In this document: positions 1-9,113 of the stretch, in pieces
How positions within the stretch are numbered: position 1 is the first letter of the stretch
Layout of the letters: the number at the start of each line of letters is the position of its first letter
Source: Streptomyces sp. CB02009
GTDB lineage: Bacteria; Actinomycetota; Actinomycetes; Streptomycetales; Streptomycetaceae
Direction: 5' to 3'
Assembly (NCBI RefSeq): GCF_001905825.1
Contig: NZ_LIVV01000002.1
Span: forward strand, 562,441-626,440
Length of the DNA stretch: 64,000 nt
The notes under the pieces: generated by a model
Seen by the model: only the letters and a program-made list of their open reading frames with translations
What the model was told of the DNA's origin: nothing
Database searches by the model: none
Position numbers and translations under genes: made by a program

Positions 1-1005
1 GCCGGCCACCAGACCCTGCTCGGGCGGATCGAGACGGAGAGCCCCTACGTCCCCGGCCTGTGGAAGTCCCTCGCGGGCGACATCGGGGTCGCCGGACTCC
101 TCGTCCCGGAGAAGCTCGGCGGCCAGGGCGCGAGCCACCGCGAGGCCGCCGTCGTCCTGGAGGAGCTGGGCCGCGCGGTGACCCCGCTGCCGTACCTCAC
201 GAGCGCGGTGGTGGCCACCGAGACGCTGCTCGCCGTCGCGGGGGAGAGCGACGCGGCGGCCGGGCTCCTCGCGGAGCTGGCCGGCGGCCGTACGGTCGCG
301 GCCCTCGCCGTACCGCTGTCGACGGCGCCCGACGCCGGGCTCCCGACCGGCGGGACGGTCACGGCGGTGGCCGACGCCGTCGCCGCCGACGTGTTCCTCG
401 TCCCGCGGGCCGACGGCCTGTACGCCGTGCCCGCCGACGAGGCGACCGTCGTGCCGCAGACCCCGCTCGACCTGACGCGTCCGCTCGCCACGGTCACCAC
501 CGCCGCCGGGAGCGGCGCCCGGCTCGCCGGACCCGACGAGGCCCGTGCGGCGGTCCGGCGCGGGCTGCTCGCCGGGGCCGGGCTCCTCGCGTCGGAGCAG
601 CTCGGCCTCGCCGAGTGGTGCTTGGAGGAGACCGTTCGGTACACCCGCGAGCGCCACCAGTTCAACCGTCCGGTCGGCTCCTTCCAGGCCCTCAAGCACC
701 GGATGGCCCAACTCTGGCTGGACCTGGTCGGGGCGCGGGCGGCGGCCCGCGCCGCCGCCGACGCCCTCGCCACCGGAAGCGCGGACGCCCCGCTGCTCGT
801 GGCCGTGGCGCAGGCGTACTGCTCCAGGACCGCCGTCCGGGCGGCCGAGGAGTGCGTCCAGCTGCACGGCGGCATCGGGATGACCTGGGAGCACCCGGCG
901 CACCTCGCGCTCAAGCGGGCCAAGTCGGACCAGATCGCGTTCGGTTCCACGGGCCGGCACCAGGACGCGATCGCCGCCCTGGTCGGACTGGCGCCCCCGT
1001 CCTGA
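1..1005 (+). CDS. acyl-CoA dehydrogenase family protein (5' end outside window)
   Basis: The frame is open from base 1 to the TGA at 1003-1005, so the start lies upstream; 334 codons are visible. Acyl-CoA dehydrogenases are FAD enzymes that oxidise acyl-CoA thioesters to enoyl-CoA, passing electrons to ETF. The N-terminal helical region is seen in the segment around LVPEKLGGQG. The family hallmark RHQFNRPVGSFQALKHRMA lies near residues 217-235, and HGGIGMTWEHPAHLALKRAK near residues 289-308 matches the C-terminal helical domain. The middle domain is short and divergent, as in the actinobacterial FadE proteins that work as partners of a second subunit. Substrate and partner cannot be told here; a partner gene would lie upstream. 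Confidence 0.85.
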   Translation, partial: AGHQTLLGRIETESPYVPGLWKSLAGDIGVAGLLVPEKLGGQGASHREAAVVLEELGRAVTPLPYLTSAVVATETLLAVAGESDAAAGLLAELAGGRTVAALAVPLSTAPDAGLPTGGTVTAVADAVAADVFLVPRADGLYAVPADEATVVPQTPLDLTRPLATVTTAAGSGARLAGPDEARAAVRRGLLAGAGLLASEQLGLAEWCLEETVRYTRERHQFNRPVGSFQALKHRMAQLWLDLVGARAAARAAADALATGSADAPLLVAVAQAYCSRTAVRAAEECVQLHGGIGMTWEHPAHLALKRAKSDQIAFGSTGRHQDAIAALVGLAPPS

Positions 1006-1095
1006 CGGCCGCGCCGGCGCCGTCCCAGGCGGCCCGGAGCCGTCGTCCCGACACCCTCCCGGCAGGCCCCGGCGCCCCCGGTAAGGGGCCGCCGC

Positions 1096-1169
1096 GTCCA
1101 CACCCCTTTACCTACTGTTTAATTGCATGCTGTTCGCAATAACAGTTGATCTCCAAAAGGGGTGTGGAC
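1096..1169. promoter_or_regulatory. long nested inverted repeat covering the nikA ribosome binding site
   Basis: The arms GTCCACACCCCTTT (1096-1109) and AAAGGGGTGTGGAC (1156-1169) are perfect 14-bp complements. Inside them lie ACTGTT (1114-1119) with AACAGT (1141-1146), and ATTGC (1122-1126) with GCAAT (1136-1140). The right outer arm contains the only good Shine-Dalgarno of the next gene (AAAGGGG, ATG at 1173). If transcription starts at or before the left arm, the mRNA would hide its own ribosome binding site. The region is notably AT-rich for this genome. What is seen is the pairing; RNA-level control is inference. Confidence 0.6.
1123..1139. promoter_or_regulatory. candidate Nur (nickel uptake regulator) box
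   Basis: TTGC-N9-GCAA is present as TTGCATGCTGTTCGCAA. This fits the Streptomyces coelicolor Nur consensus, tTGCaa-N5-ttGCAA, which sits in front of the nickel ABC transporter operon. It is placed 33 bp before the start of the five-gene importer, where a bound repressor could block transcription. The match to the outer TTGC/GCAA is exact; the inner positions are partly degenerate. Confidence 0.55.
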
Positions 1170-1172
1170 ACG

Positions 1173-2786
1173 ATGACCGCCCGATTCCTCCGCGGCACGG
1201 CCGCCGCGACGCTCGCGGGGGCCACCGCCCTCACCGCGGCGGCCTGCACGAACCCCGGCTCCGCCGGGGCCTCCGGCGGACCCAAGGATTCCGCGGTCGT
1301 CGGCATCGCCTACGAGCCCGAGACCCTCAGCCCCCTCCTCGGCTACGGCAAGGACGGCAACTCCAAGATCTTCGACGGGCTCCTCGCCTTCGACGCCGAC
1401 ATGAAGCTGAAGCCGGCGCTCGCCACCGCGCTGCCGGCCGTCGCCGACGGCGGGCTCACCTACACGTACAAGCTGCGCGACGGGGTCACCTTCAGCGACG
1501 GCGCCCCGTTCACGGCCGAGGACGTCGTCTTCACCTACCGGACGATCCTCGACCCGAAGACGAACAACGCCTCGCGCACCGAGCTCGACGCCCTCAAGAG
1601 CGTCGAGGCGGTCGGCGACGACACCGTCGTCTTCCACCTGAAGTACCCCTACGCGCCCTTCGCCGAGCGCACCGTCCACGCCATCGCCCCCGAACACGTC
1701 GCGGCGAAGCAGGACGTCAACACCGGCGCCTTCACCACCCGGCCCATAGGCACCGGCCCCTACGTCCTCACCGGCTGGTCCAAGGGCGAGAAGCTCAGCT
1801 TCAAGGCCAACCCGACCTACTGGAACGGCGCGCCCGCGGTGAAGAAGTTCACCATGGCGATCATCAAGGACGACGACGTCCGCGCCACCCGGCTCCGCGC
1901 CGGCGACCTCGACGGCGCCGTCCTGCCGCCGAACCTCGCCGCCGGGTTCAAGGGCGACAAGGCGAAGAAGACCTGGCAGGCGAAGACCTACGACTACCGC
2001 ACGGTCACCCTGCCCACCCACAACGAGGTCGCCGGCGACACCGACGTCCGCCGCGCCCTCGACCTCGCCGTCGACCGCCGGGCCATGGTCGACAAGATCC
2101 TCGAAGGGGCCGGAAAGCCCGCCTACGGGCCCGTCCCCACCGACAGCCCCTGGTTCGCCGAGGGCACCGAGCGCCGCCACGACCTCGCCGGCGCGCAGAA
2201 GATCCTGGACCAGGCGGGCTGGAAGCCCGGCCCCGACGGGGTCCGCGCCAAGAACGGCGTCCGCGCCTCCTTCCCGCTCTGGTACCTCTCCGGCGACAAG
2301 CTCCGCCAGGACCACGCCCTCGCGTACGTCTCCGACGCCAAGAAGGCCGGCATCGACATCAAGGCCCAGGCCGGCACCTGGGAGGTCATCGAGCCCCGGA
2401 TGAAGACCGACGCCGTCCTCGCGGGCGGCGGCGCGCCCGGCGACCCCGACTTCGACCAGTACCTTCTCCTGCAGTCGGGCCTCGCCGGCGACGGCTTCAA
2501 CAACATGGCCTGGTACGACAACAAGACCGTCGACCGCGCCCTCGACGAGGGCCGCCGCACGAACGACCTCGCCAAGCGCCGCGCCGCGTACGACACCGTC
2601 CAGCGCGAACTGGTGAAGAACCCCGGCTACACGTTCCTCACCCACATCGACCACCTCTACGTCGTCGACGACGACTGGACCGGACCGAGCACCCAGACCG
2701 AGCCGCACGACCACGGTCTCGCCTCCGGCCCCTGGTGGAACGTCGAGACCTGGAAGCCGAAGAACCCCGGGGACACGAAGAAGTGA
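1173..2786 (+). CDS. nikA: nickel/peptide ABC transporter, substrate-binding lipoprotein
   Basis: Family 5 extracellular solute-binding protein (DppA/OppA/NikA type), 537 residues. It binds the ligand outside the membrane and delivers it to the permeases encoded next. The N terminus has basic residues, a hydrophobic run and a Cys at position 25 (TAAAC), an imperfect lipobox that still suggests a lipoprotein. ATG 1173 was chosen because AAAGGGG precedes it at good spacing; in-frame TTG 1146 and GTG 1164 are poorly placed. First of five overlapping genes. The Nur-like box upstream favours nickel over peptides as the ligand; family membership alone does not separate the two. Confidence 0.75.
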   Translation: MTARFLRGTAAATLAGATALTAAACTNPGSAGASGGPKDSAVVGIAYEPETLSPLLGYGKDGNSKIFDGLLAFDADMKLKPALATALPAVADGGLTYTYKLRDGVTFSDGAPFTAEDVVFTYRTILDPKTNNASRTELDALKSVEAVGDDTVVFHLKYPYAPFAERTVHAIAPEHVAAKQDVNTGAFTTRPIGTGPYVLTGWSKGEKLSFKANPTYWNGAPAVKKFTMAIIKDDDVRATRLRAGDLDGAVLPPNLAAGFKGDKAKKTWQAKTYDYRTVTLPTHNEVAGDTDVRRALDLAVDRRAMVDKILEGAGKPAYGPVPTDSPWFAEGTERRHDLAGAQKILDQAGWKPGPDGVRAKNGVRASFPLWYLSGDKLRQDHALAYVSDAKKAGIDIKAQAGTWEVIEPRMKTDAVLAGGGAPGDPDFDQYLLLQSGLAGDGFNNMAWYDNKTVDRALDEGRRTNDLAKRRAAYDTVQRELVKNPGYTFLTHIDHLYVVDDDWTGPSTQTEPHDHGLASGPWWNVETWKPKNPGDTKK

Positions 2787-3775
2787 GCCGCCGCCTCCCC
2801 TGGGGGCCCATGGCCCGGATGACGGGACGGCGCGCCCTGGCCGCCGTCCCCGTCCTCCTCGCCGTCACCTTCGCGGTGTTCGCCGTCGCGGAGGCCTCCC
2901 CGTTCGACCCCGTCAAGGCCTACGCCGGCACCGCCGGGCTCACCGCCTCGCAGGAGAACCTCGACCAGCTCCGCGCCAACCTCGGCGTCGACCGGCCCCT
3001 CGTCACCCGCTGGTGGGAGTGGCTGACCTCCGCCCTCACCGGCGACCTCGGCGACTCCGCCGTCATGCGCCGCCCCGTGGCCGAGGTCATCGGCGAACGC
3101 CTCGGCTGGTCCGTGCTCCTCGCCGTCACCGCGTTCCTCGTGGCCATCGCCCTCGGCACCCTCCTCGGGGTCCTCGCCGGGCGCCGCCGCGGCGGCCTGG
3201 TCGACCGGGCCGTCAGCTCGGTCGCGTACACCCTCGAAGCCGCCCCGGCGTTCTGGCTCGGCCTCCTCGCCATCTGGTTCTTCGCCCTGAAGCTCGGCGC
3301 GCTGCCCGCCGGCGGACTCACCGACACCGCGAGCGACACCGTCACCGCCGACCAGGTTGCCCGCCACCTCGTCCTGCCCGCACTCGTCCTCGGCGTCTCG
3401 CAGCTGCCCTGGTTCTTCCTGTACGTCCGCCAGGGCGTCGGCGACGCCCTGGACGAGGACCCCGTACGCGGCGCCCGCGCCCGCGGCCTGCGCGAATCCA
3501 CCGTCCTCACCGGCCACGCCCTCCGCTCCGGAATGCTCCCCATGCTCACCCTCATCGGCTCCCGCGTGCCCGAACTGATCACCGGAGCCCTGCTCGTGGA
3601 GACCGTGTTCAGCTGGCCCGGCATCGCCGCCGCCACCGTCACGGCCGCCACCTCGGTGGACTTCCCGTTGCTCGCCGCGCTCACGGTCCTCGCCACGGCC
3701 GCCGTCCTCCTCGGCAACCTGCTCTCCGACCTCCTCTACGGACTCGCCGACCCGAGGGTGGGCTTCGATGGCTGA
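2783..3775 (+). CDS. nikB: nickel/peptide ABC transporter permease, subunit 1
   Basis: Inner-membrane permease of the DppB/NikB family (binding-protein-dependent transport), 330 residues with about six hydrophobic segments. The EAA-type cytoplasmic loop that contacts the ATPase is seen in EDPVRGARARGLRES. The GTG start overlaps the previous stop as GTGA, showing translational coupling to the binding protein. An internal ATG at 2810 is an alternative start that would trim nine residues. It ends inside the start of the next permease (ATGGCTGA). Expected to pair with the next permease to form the channel. Confidence 0.75.
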   Translation: MSRRLPWGPMARMTGRRALAAVPVLLAVTFAVFAVAEASPFDPVKAYAGTAGLTASQENLDQLRANLGVDRPLVTRWWEWLTSALTGDLGDSAVMRRPVAEVIGERLGWSVLLAVTAFLVAIALGTLLGVLAGRRRGGLVDRAVSSVAYTLEAAPAFWLGLLAIWFFALKLGALPAGGLTDTASDTVTADQVARHLVLPALVLGVSQLPWFFLYVRQGVGDALDEDPVRGARARGLRESTVLTGHALRSGMLPMLTLIGSRVPELITGALLVETVFSWPGIAAATVTAATSVDFPLLAALTVLATAAVLLGNLLSDLLYGLADPRVGFDG

Positions 3776-4604
3776 CCCGCGCACCCACCGCCTGCGGCTC
3801 TGGAGCTCCGCCCTCGTCGTCGGCGTCGTCCTCCTCGCGGTCCTGGCCGTGCCGCCGCTCGTCCAGCTCGACGAGCAGGCCGTCGACCTCTCGCGGAAGC
3901 TCCTCCCGCCGTCCTGGGAACACCCCTTCGGCACCGACGACCTCGGCCGCGACCTGCTCCTGCGCTGCGTCTACGGCCTGCGGATCTCCCTGCTCGTCGG
4001 CCTCGTCGCCGCGCTCGTGGCCACCGTCGTCGGCACCGCCGTCGGCGCGGCCGCCGGGGCGCTCGGCGGCTGGACCGACCGCACCCTCATGCGGCTCGTC
4101 GACGCCTTCTCCTCCGTGCCGCACCTGCTGCTCGGCATCTTCGTGGTCGCCCTCTTCCGGCCCGGCGTCTGGCCGGTGATCGCCTCCGTGGCCGTCACCC
4201 ACTGGCTCTCCACCGCCCGGATCGTGCGCTCCGAGGTCCTCTCGCTGCGCACCCGGCCCTACGTCGAGGCCGCGATCTCCGGCGGCGCCACACGGTGGCG
4301 CGTCGCCGTCCGCCACCTGCTGCCCGCCGTCCTGCCGCAGGCGGGGCTCGCGGCCGTCCTGATGATCCCGCACGCCATGTGGCACGAGTCCGCGCTGTCC
4401 TTCCTCGGCCTCGGGCTCCCGAGCCACCAGGCGAGCCTCGGCAACCTCGTCCAGAACGCCCGCTCCTCGCTCCTCGCCGGACACGGCTGGCCCACCCTCT
4501 TCCCCGGGCTGCTGCTCATCGTCCCGACCCTCGCCCTCGCCGGACTCGCCGGCGTCTGGCGCGACCGCCTCAACCCGCGCCGCCGATCGGAGCTCATGCT
4601 GTGA
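3768..4604 (+). CDS. nikC: nickel/peptide ABC transporter permease, subunit 2
   Basis: DppC/NikC-type permease, 278 residues. It has an N-terminal membrane helix, then the typical FGTDDLGRDLLLRCVYG segment (about residues 48-62) and the EAA loop in RTRPYVEAAISGGATRWR. It overlaps the upstream permease by 8 bp and the downstream ATPase by 4 bp (GTGA), so all five genes are probably made from one mRNA in matched amounts. With NikB it forms the transmembrane path. As for the whole operon, nickel is inferred from the regulatory site rather than from residues in this protein. Confidence 0.75.
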   Translation: MADPRTHRLRLWSSALVVGVVLLAVLAVPPLVQLDEQAVDLSRKLLPPSWEHPFGTDDLGRDLLLRCVYGLRISLLVGLVAALVATVVGTAVGAAAGALGGWTDRTLMRLVDAFSSVPHLLLGIFVVALFRPGVWPVIASVAVTHWLSTARIVRSEVLSLRTRPYVEAAISGGATRWRVAVRHLLPAVLPQAGLAAVLMIPHAMWHESALSFLGLGLPSHQASLGNLVQNARSSLLAGHGWPTLFPGLLLIVPTLALAGLAGVWRDRLNPRRRSELML

Positions 4605-5606
4605 CCGCAGAGAACGTGCTCCGCGCCCTCGACGCCGTCTCCGCCGGGCGGGCCGAGGACGCGGTCCTCAGCGTCCGCGACCTGAGCGTCCGGTTCCGGC
4701 TGCGCGGCGGGCGGACCGTCGAGGCCGTCAGCGACGCCGGCTTCGACCTCGGCGCGGGGGAGTGCCTCGCCCTCGTCGGCGAGAGCGGCTGCGGCAAGTC
4801 CGTGCTGGCCTCCGCCCTCCTCGGACTGCTCCCCGGCAACGCCGGGACGTCCGGCACGGCCCTGCTCGCGGGCCCCGAGGGCGCCGCCGCGACCGACCTG
4901 CTCACGGCCGGCGAGAAGACCCTCGCCCGCACGGTGCGGGGCCGCCGCGTCGGACTCGTCCCGCAGAGCCCGGCCGCCCACCTCACCCCCGTCCGCACCG
5001 TACGGTCCCAACTGGAGGAGACCGTCCGCGCGCTCACCGGCACCACCCGCCGGGCCCGCCGGAAGGCCGCCGAGGACGCCGCGGAGCGGGCCGCGTTCCC
5101 GGCCGGACACCTCGACCGGTACCCGCACGAGCTGTCCGGCGGACTCGCCCAGCGCGCCGCCACGGCGCTCGCCCTCATCGGCGACGCGCGGCTGCTGCTC
5201 GCCGACGAGCCGACCACCGGCCTCGACCGCGACCTCGTCGACCGGACCGTCGACGAACTGCGCCGCCACGCCGACGACGGCCGCGCCCTGCTTCTCATCA
5301 CCCACGACCTGGCCGCCGCCGCGCGCATCGCCGACCGCGTCGCCGTCATGTACGCGGGCCGCATCGTCGAGATCGCCCCCGCCCACCGCTTCTTCGGCCC
5401 GGCCGGCCCCCGCCATCCCTACGCCCGGGGTCTGCTCGACGCGCTGCCCGACCGGGCGTTCACCCCGATCCCCGGCATGCCGCCGGAGCTCTCGGCCCTC
5501 CCGGAGGGCTGCGCCTTCGCCCCGCGCTGTCCGCTGGCCACCGAACTCTGCTCCGTCCGACCGGAGTTCACGGCCAACCTGGCCTGCCACCACCCGGAGC
5601 ACCCCC

Positions 5607-5614
<8 letters not shown>
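4601..5614 (+). CDS. nikD: ABC transporter ATP-binding protein (DppD/NikD type)
   Basis: First of two ATPases that power the importer, 337 residues, cytoplasmic. Walker A GESGCGKS is at residues 60-67, the ABC signature reads LSGGLAQR, and Walker B is LLLADEPTTGLD. The C-terminal cysteine-containing motif CAFAPRCPLATELC is the oligopeptide/nickel ATPase C-terminal signature. The GTG start overlaps the permease stop. The signature has Leu-Ala where most have Gln-Gln, a mild change. It should form a heterodimer with the next gene product. Confidence 0.75.
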
Positions 5615-6274
<660 letters not shown>

Positions 6275-6278
<4 letters not shown>

Positions 6279-6417
6279 CCGAACCGCCCGTGACCGAAGC
6301 ACCCGTGAGCGAGGAGTCCCCGTGACCGAAGCACCCGTGAGCGAGGAGTCCCCGTGACCGAAGCACCCGTGACCGAGGAGTCCCCGTGACCGAAGCACCC
6401 GTGACCGGGGAGTCCCC
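6275..6417 (+). repeat. 32-bp tandem array of translationally coupled mini-ORFs
   Basis: Four full 32-bp units (6290, 6322, 6354 and 6386 to 6417) follow a half unit at 6275. Each unit starts GTGACCGAAGCACCC and ends GAGTCCCC, so the next GTG supplies a TGA that closes the reading frame of the unit before it. The result is a chain of ORFs 6275-6325, 6322-6357 and 6354-6389. Their peptides are nearly identical (VTEAPVSEESP type), and each overlaps the next start as GTGA and steps into another frame. The last copy has TGG instead of TGA and opens the real gene at 6386. The first GTG overlaps the nikE stop. Confidence 0.85.
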
Positions 6418-7036
6418 GTGGACGCCGGCCGCCGAGGACGATCCCCTCGACGGCCTGCGCGCCGCCCTCACCGCCGCCCTCTGCGGCTACGAGCCGCCGC
6501 GGTCGGGGTACCAGGACGCCTGCTGGATCCTCCACCCCGTGTACGACGGGGAGGTACGGCTCCGCTGGGACCAGGTCCTCGCCCGGGAGGGCCGACGGCT
6601 CGCCGACTGGCCGGGCACCCTGTCGTACCTGGTCCTCGACGGCGTGACGGGCGCGGACGACCTGGACGGGCCCGACCCGGCGGAGCTGGACCGCGCCACA
6701 CTCGCCCGGCTCGTCGGGCACCTGGCGAGAAGCGGTCCCTCCGGGTACGACACGCCGTGCGGCGCCGCCCAGGCTCCGGTGATGAACCGTCCGGGTGAGG
6801 AACTGGCCGCCCGGCGGGGTCGGCTCGGTGACGCGCTCGCCCACCACGACACCACGCCCGAGTTCCGGTTCCCCGCCACCTGGTGGGCGGCCGACGGGAG
6901 TTGGCTCGTCCTCAGTGACGTGGACCTGAGCGCGACCGAGGTCTTCGGAGCCACCGCCCTGATCGAGGCGCTGCTCGCCGATCCGGAGCTCGACGCCGTC
7001 CGGCGGCCGGGCATCGCCGAGACCCTGGACCGCTGA
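6386..7036 (+). CDS. hypothetical protein downstream of nikE
   Basis: 216 residues, no family recognised. It has no signal peptide or membrane segment and is rich in Asp, Glu and Trp. The middle part (GYQDACWILHPVYDG, residues about 34-48) and the C-terminal TWWAADGSWLVLSDVDLSATEVFG suggest a globular alpha/beta cytoplasmic protein. The GTG start is the fourth repeat of the preceding array; only this frame stays open. There is no separate Shine-Dalgarno, so translation probably depends on coupling through the mini-ORFs from nikE. Placement suggests co-transcription with the importer, but a role in metal handling is only a guess. Confidence 0.7.
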   Translation: MTEAPVTGESPWTPAAEDDPLDGLRAALTAALCGYEPPRSGYQDACWILHPVYDGEVRLRWDQVLAREGRRLADWPGTLSYLVLDGVTGADDLDGPDPAELDRATLARLVGHLARSGPSGYDTPCGAAQAPVMNRPGEELAARRGRLGDALAHHDTTPEFRFPATWWAADGSWLVLSDVDLSATEVFGATALIEALLADPELDAVRRPGIAETLDR

Positions 7037-7155
7037 CACCGGCCGAATCTCACCCGTATGGCCGCCCCGCCATTCGCCCGGACGGACCGCCCATTCCGTC
7101 ACACTGTCCGCCGAACGCCGCAATTCCGGTGCGGTGACGGAGGGACGTGAACGCG

Positions 7156-7350
7156 ATGGCCGTTTCCATTTCTGTCGTGGTGCTGCTGCTGGTACTGGCC
7201 GTGATCTTCCTGCGCAACGGCGGACTCAAGGTCACCCATGCGCTCGTCTGCGCCCTGCTGGGCTTCTTCCTCGCCGGCACCAGCATGGCGCCGACCATCC
7301 ACAACGGGGTCGCGGCCACCGCCAACGTGGTCTCCAGCCTCAATCCGTGA
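7156..7350 (+). CDS. small membrane protein
   Basis: 64 residues with two hydrophobic segments, about residues 3-19 and 26-44, joined by a short basic/Gly turn (RNGGLK). The C terminus is short and polar. ATG 7156 is chosen because GGAGGG (7139-7144) lies at workable spacing, while the in-frame GTG at 7147 is too close to it. Codon use fits the neighbourhood. Function unknown; the topology suggests a helical hairpin in the membrane. It lies 120 bp after the previous gene and probably has its own promoter. Confidence 0.6.
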   Translation: MAVSISVVVLLLVLAVIFLRNGGLKVTHALVCALLGFFLAGTSMAPTIHNGVAATANVVSSLNP

Positions 7351-7366
7351 CCATGCGCCGATCATG

Positions 7367-7392
7367 AACTGCCTGTGAAACACGGGGCAGTT
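7367..7392. promoter_or_regulatory. inverted repeat between genes
   Basis: AACTGCC (7367-7373) and GGCAGTT (7386-7392) flank a 12-nt loop just after the small membrane protein. It could be a weak terminator or an operator of the next gene; a TAGCGT hexamer further downstream (near 7419) resembles a -10 element. No further support. Confidence 0.3.
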
Positions 7393-7467
7393 GCATGTAC
7401 ATCTCATGCACTCGGGCCTAGCGTCGGCCGCCGGCGCGACAGTTTGTCAGCAACCCGAGGAGCCGCA

Positions 7468-9054
7468 TTGGCCACGCACCCGCCCCGAAGACGAGCCCGC
7501 GCGCTCACCCTGATCGCGCTCGCCGCCGCCGTGCTGGTGGGGTCCGCCCCCGTCGCCCAGGCCCAGGAGATCCCCCTCGGCCTCGGCCACCGCCTCGTGG
7601 AGCACTACGAGGGCGCCCCCGCCACCGCGCGGCCGGTACCGGGCAAGGGCACCGCCCAGCACCCGTACCTCGCCCCCAACGGGCGCAGCGGCATGCACGC
7701 CGACGGCGCCGGCAGCGGCACCCACCCCTACCCCGGCCCGCTCGGCCGCGCCCCGCGCGTGGACAGCGAGAAGATCGCCCCCGTCGGCGGCGAATGCGCC
7801 ACCGTCACCTTCGACTCCGGCGGCCGCCTCGTCACCGTGTGCGGCACCTTCAGCGGCTTCCTGCTGAAGCTGCTCGACCCCGGCACCCTGGACACCCTCG
7901 CCGAGTACAAGCTGCCGCAGCGCTCCTCCACCGTCGAGGCCGTCACCCGCCTCGACTTCGAGAAGATCTTCAAGGACACCTCCGGCGGCGCCTACTTCTA
8001 CCTGGACGACCAGGACCGCGTCGTCCTCGCCGACTCCCGGCAGCACATCCAGCGCATCGCGCACCGCCAGAAGGGCGACGGTGCCTGGGAGTTCGTCGTC
8101 GAGAACGACTGGGACCTCACCTCGCTCGTCCCGCACGACTGCGTCACCTGGACCCATCTCTTCCCCAGCGGCGTCTGCGACCCCGTCACCTCCGTCATGC
8201 CGGACTGGGACGGCCGCATCTGGTGGGTCACCCGCCTCGGCCGGGTCGGGACCGTCGACCCGGCGACGGGCGCGCTGCGCGCCATCCGACTCGACGGCGA
8301 GGAGATCCAGAACTCCTTCTCCGTCGCCGAGGACGGCGTCTCCCTCGTCACCGACCACGCCCTCTACAGCTTCGACGCCGACGCGGACGGCGTCCCGCGC
8401 GTGCGCTGGCGCGAGACGTACGACCGGGGGACCGGCACCAAGCCCGGTTCGGTGAACCAGGGTTCGGGCACCACCCCCGACCTCTTCGGCCTGCACGACG
8501 AGTACGTCGCCATCACCGACAACGCCGACGACCGGATGAACGTCCTCGTCTACCGCCGGGGCGCCGACGTCCCCGCCGACCGGCGCCTCGTCTGCAAGGT
8601 GCCGGTCTTCCGCCCGGGCGCGTCCACCACCGACAACTCCCTGATCAGCTGGGGCAACAGCCTGGTCGTCGAGAACAACTACGGCTACGAGAACCCGAGT
8701 ACGCTCCTGCTCGGCCGCAGCGTCGTCGGCGGCGCGACCCGGATCGACGTCCGCGCCGACGGCAGCGGCTGCGACACCGTCTGGGAGAGCGACGTCCGCT
8801 CGCCCTCGACCGTGCCCAAGCTCTCCACCGCCAACGGACTGCTCTACTTCTACGAGAAGCGCCCCCACGCCTGGGGCATCGACGCCTGGTACCTCACGGC
8901 CGTCGACTTCCGTACCGGCGACCGGGTCTTCAGCCGCTTCACCGGCACCGGCCTCGCCTACGACAACAACTGGGCGCCGATCACCCTCGGCCCCGACGGC
9001 ACCGCGTACATCGGTGTGTTCAACGGCATCGTCGCGGTCCGCGACAGCGCCTGA
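7468..9054 (+). CDS. secreted protein, probably beta-propeller-like
   Basis: 528 residues. TTG 7468 is preceded by CGAGGAG at 6-nt spacing; no ATG/GTG is better placed. The N terminus is an Arg-rich stretch, a hydrophobic core and AQA cleavage site, a Sec signal peptide cleaved near residue 31. The mature protein has repeated segments with Asp-rich turns and aromatic strands (for example PDWDGRIWWVTRLGRVGTVD and GPDGTAYIGVFNGIVAV). These look like blades of a PQQ/SMP-30-type beta-propeller. No catalytic signature was recognised. It is a single gene followed by a strong hairpin. Confidence 0.7.
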   Translation: MATHPPRRRARALTLIALAAAVLVGSAPVAQAQEIPLGLGHRLVEHYEGAPATARPVPGKGTAQHPYLAPNGRSGMHADGAGSGTHPYPGPLGRAPRVDSEKIAPVGGECATVTFDSGGRLVTVCGTFSGFLLKLLDPGTLDTLAEYKLPQRSSTVEAVTRLDFEKIFKDTSGGAYFYLDDQDRVVLADSRQHIQRIAHRQKGDGAWEFVVENDWDLTSLVPHDCVTWTHLFPSGVCDPVTSVMPDWDGRIWWVTRLGRVGTVDPATGALRAIRLDGEEIQNSFSVAEDGVSLVTDHALYSFDADADGVPRVRWRETYDRGTGTKPGSVNQGSGTTPDLFGLHDEYVAITDNADDRMNVLVYRRGADVPADRRLVCKVPVFRPGASTTDNSLISWGNSLVVENNYGYENPSTLLLGRSVVGGATRIDVRADGSGCDTVWESDVRSPSTVPKLSTANGLLYFYEKRPHAWGIDAWYLTAVDFRTGDRVFSRFTGTGLAYDNNWAPITLGPDGTAYIGVFNGIVAVRDSA

Positions 9055-9063
9055 GCAGCACAC

Positions 9064-9095
9064 GGCCGCCCCGGGACCTCGGTCCCGGGGCGGCC
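9064..9095. terminator. bidirectional terminator hairpin
   Basis: GGCCGCCCCGGGACC (9064-9078) pairs perfectly with GGTCCCGGGGCGGCC (9081-9095), a 15-bp stem between two convergent genes. There is no U-tract, as is usual in Streptomyces. Confidence 0.8.
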
Positions 9096-9113
9096 CGCTG
9101 TCTCCCGTACCCG

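Noticed and set aside
1119..2714. Long open frame opposite nikA
   Set aside because: Its residue make-up (Gly/Val/Asp/Glu runs) is the mirror of GC-biased codons of the sense gene; no start signal or family.
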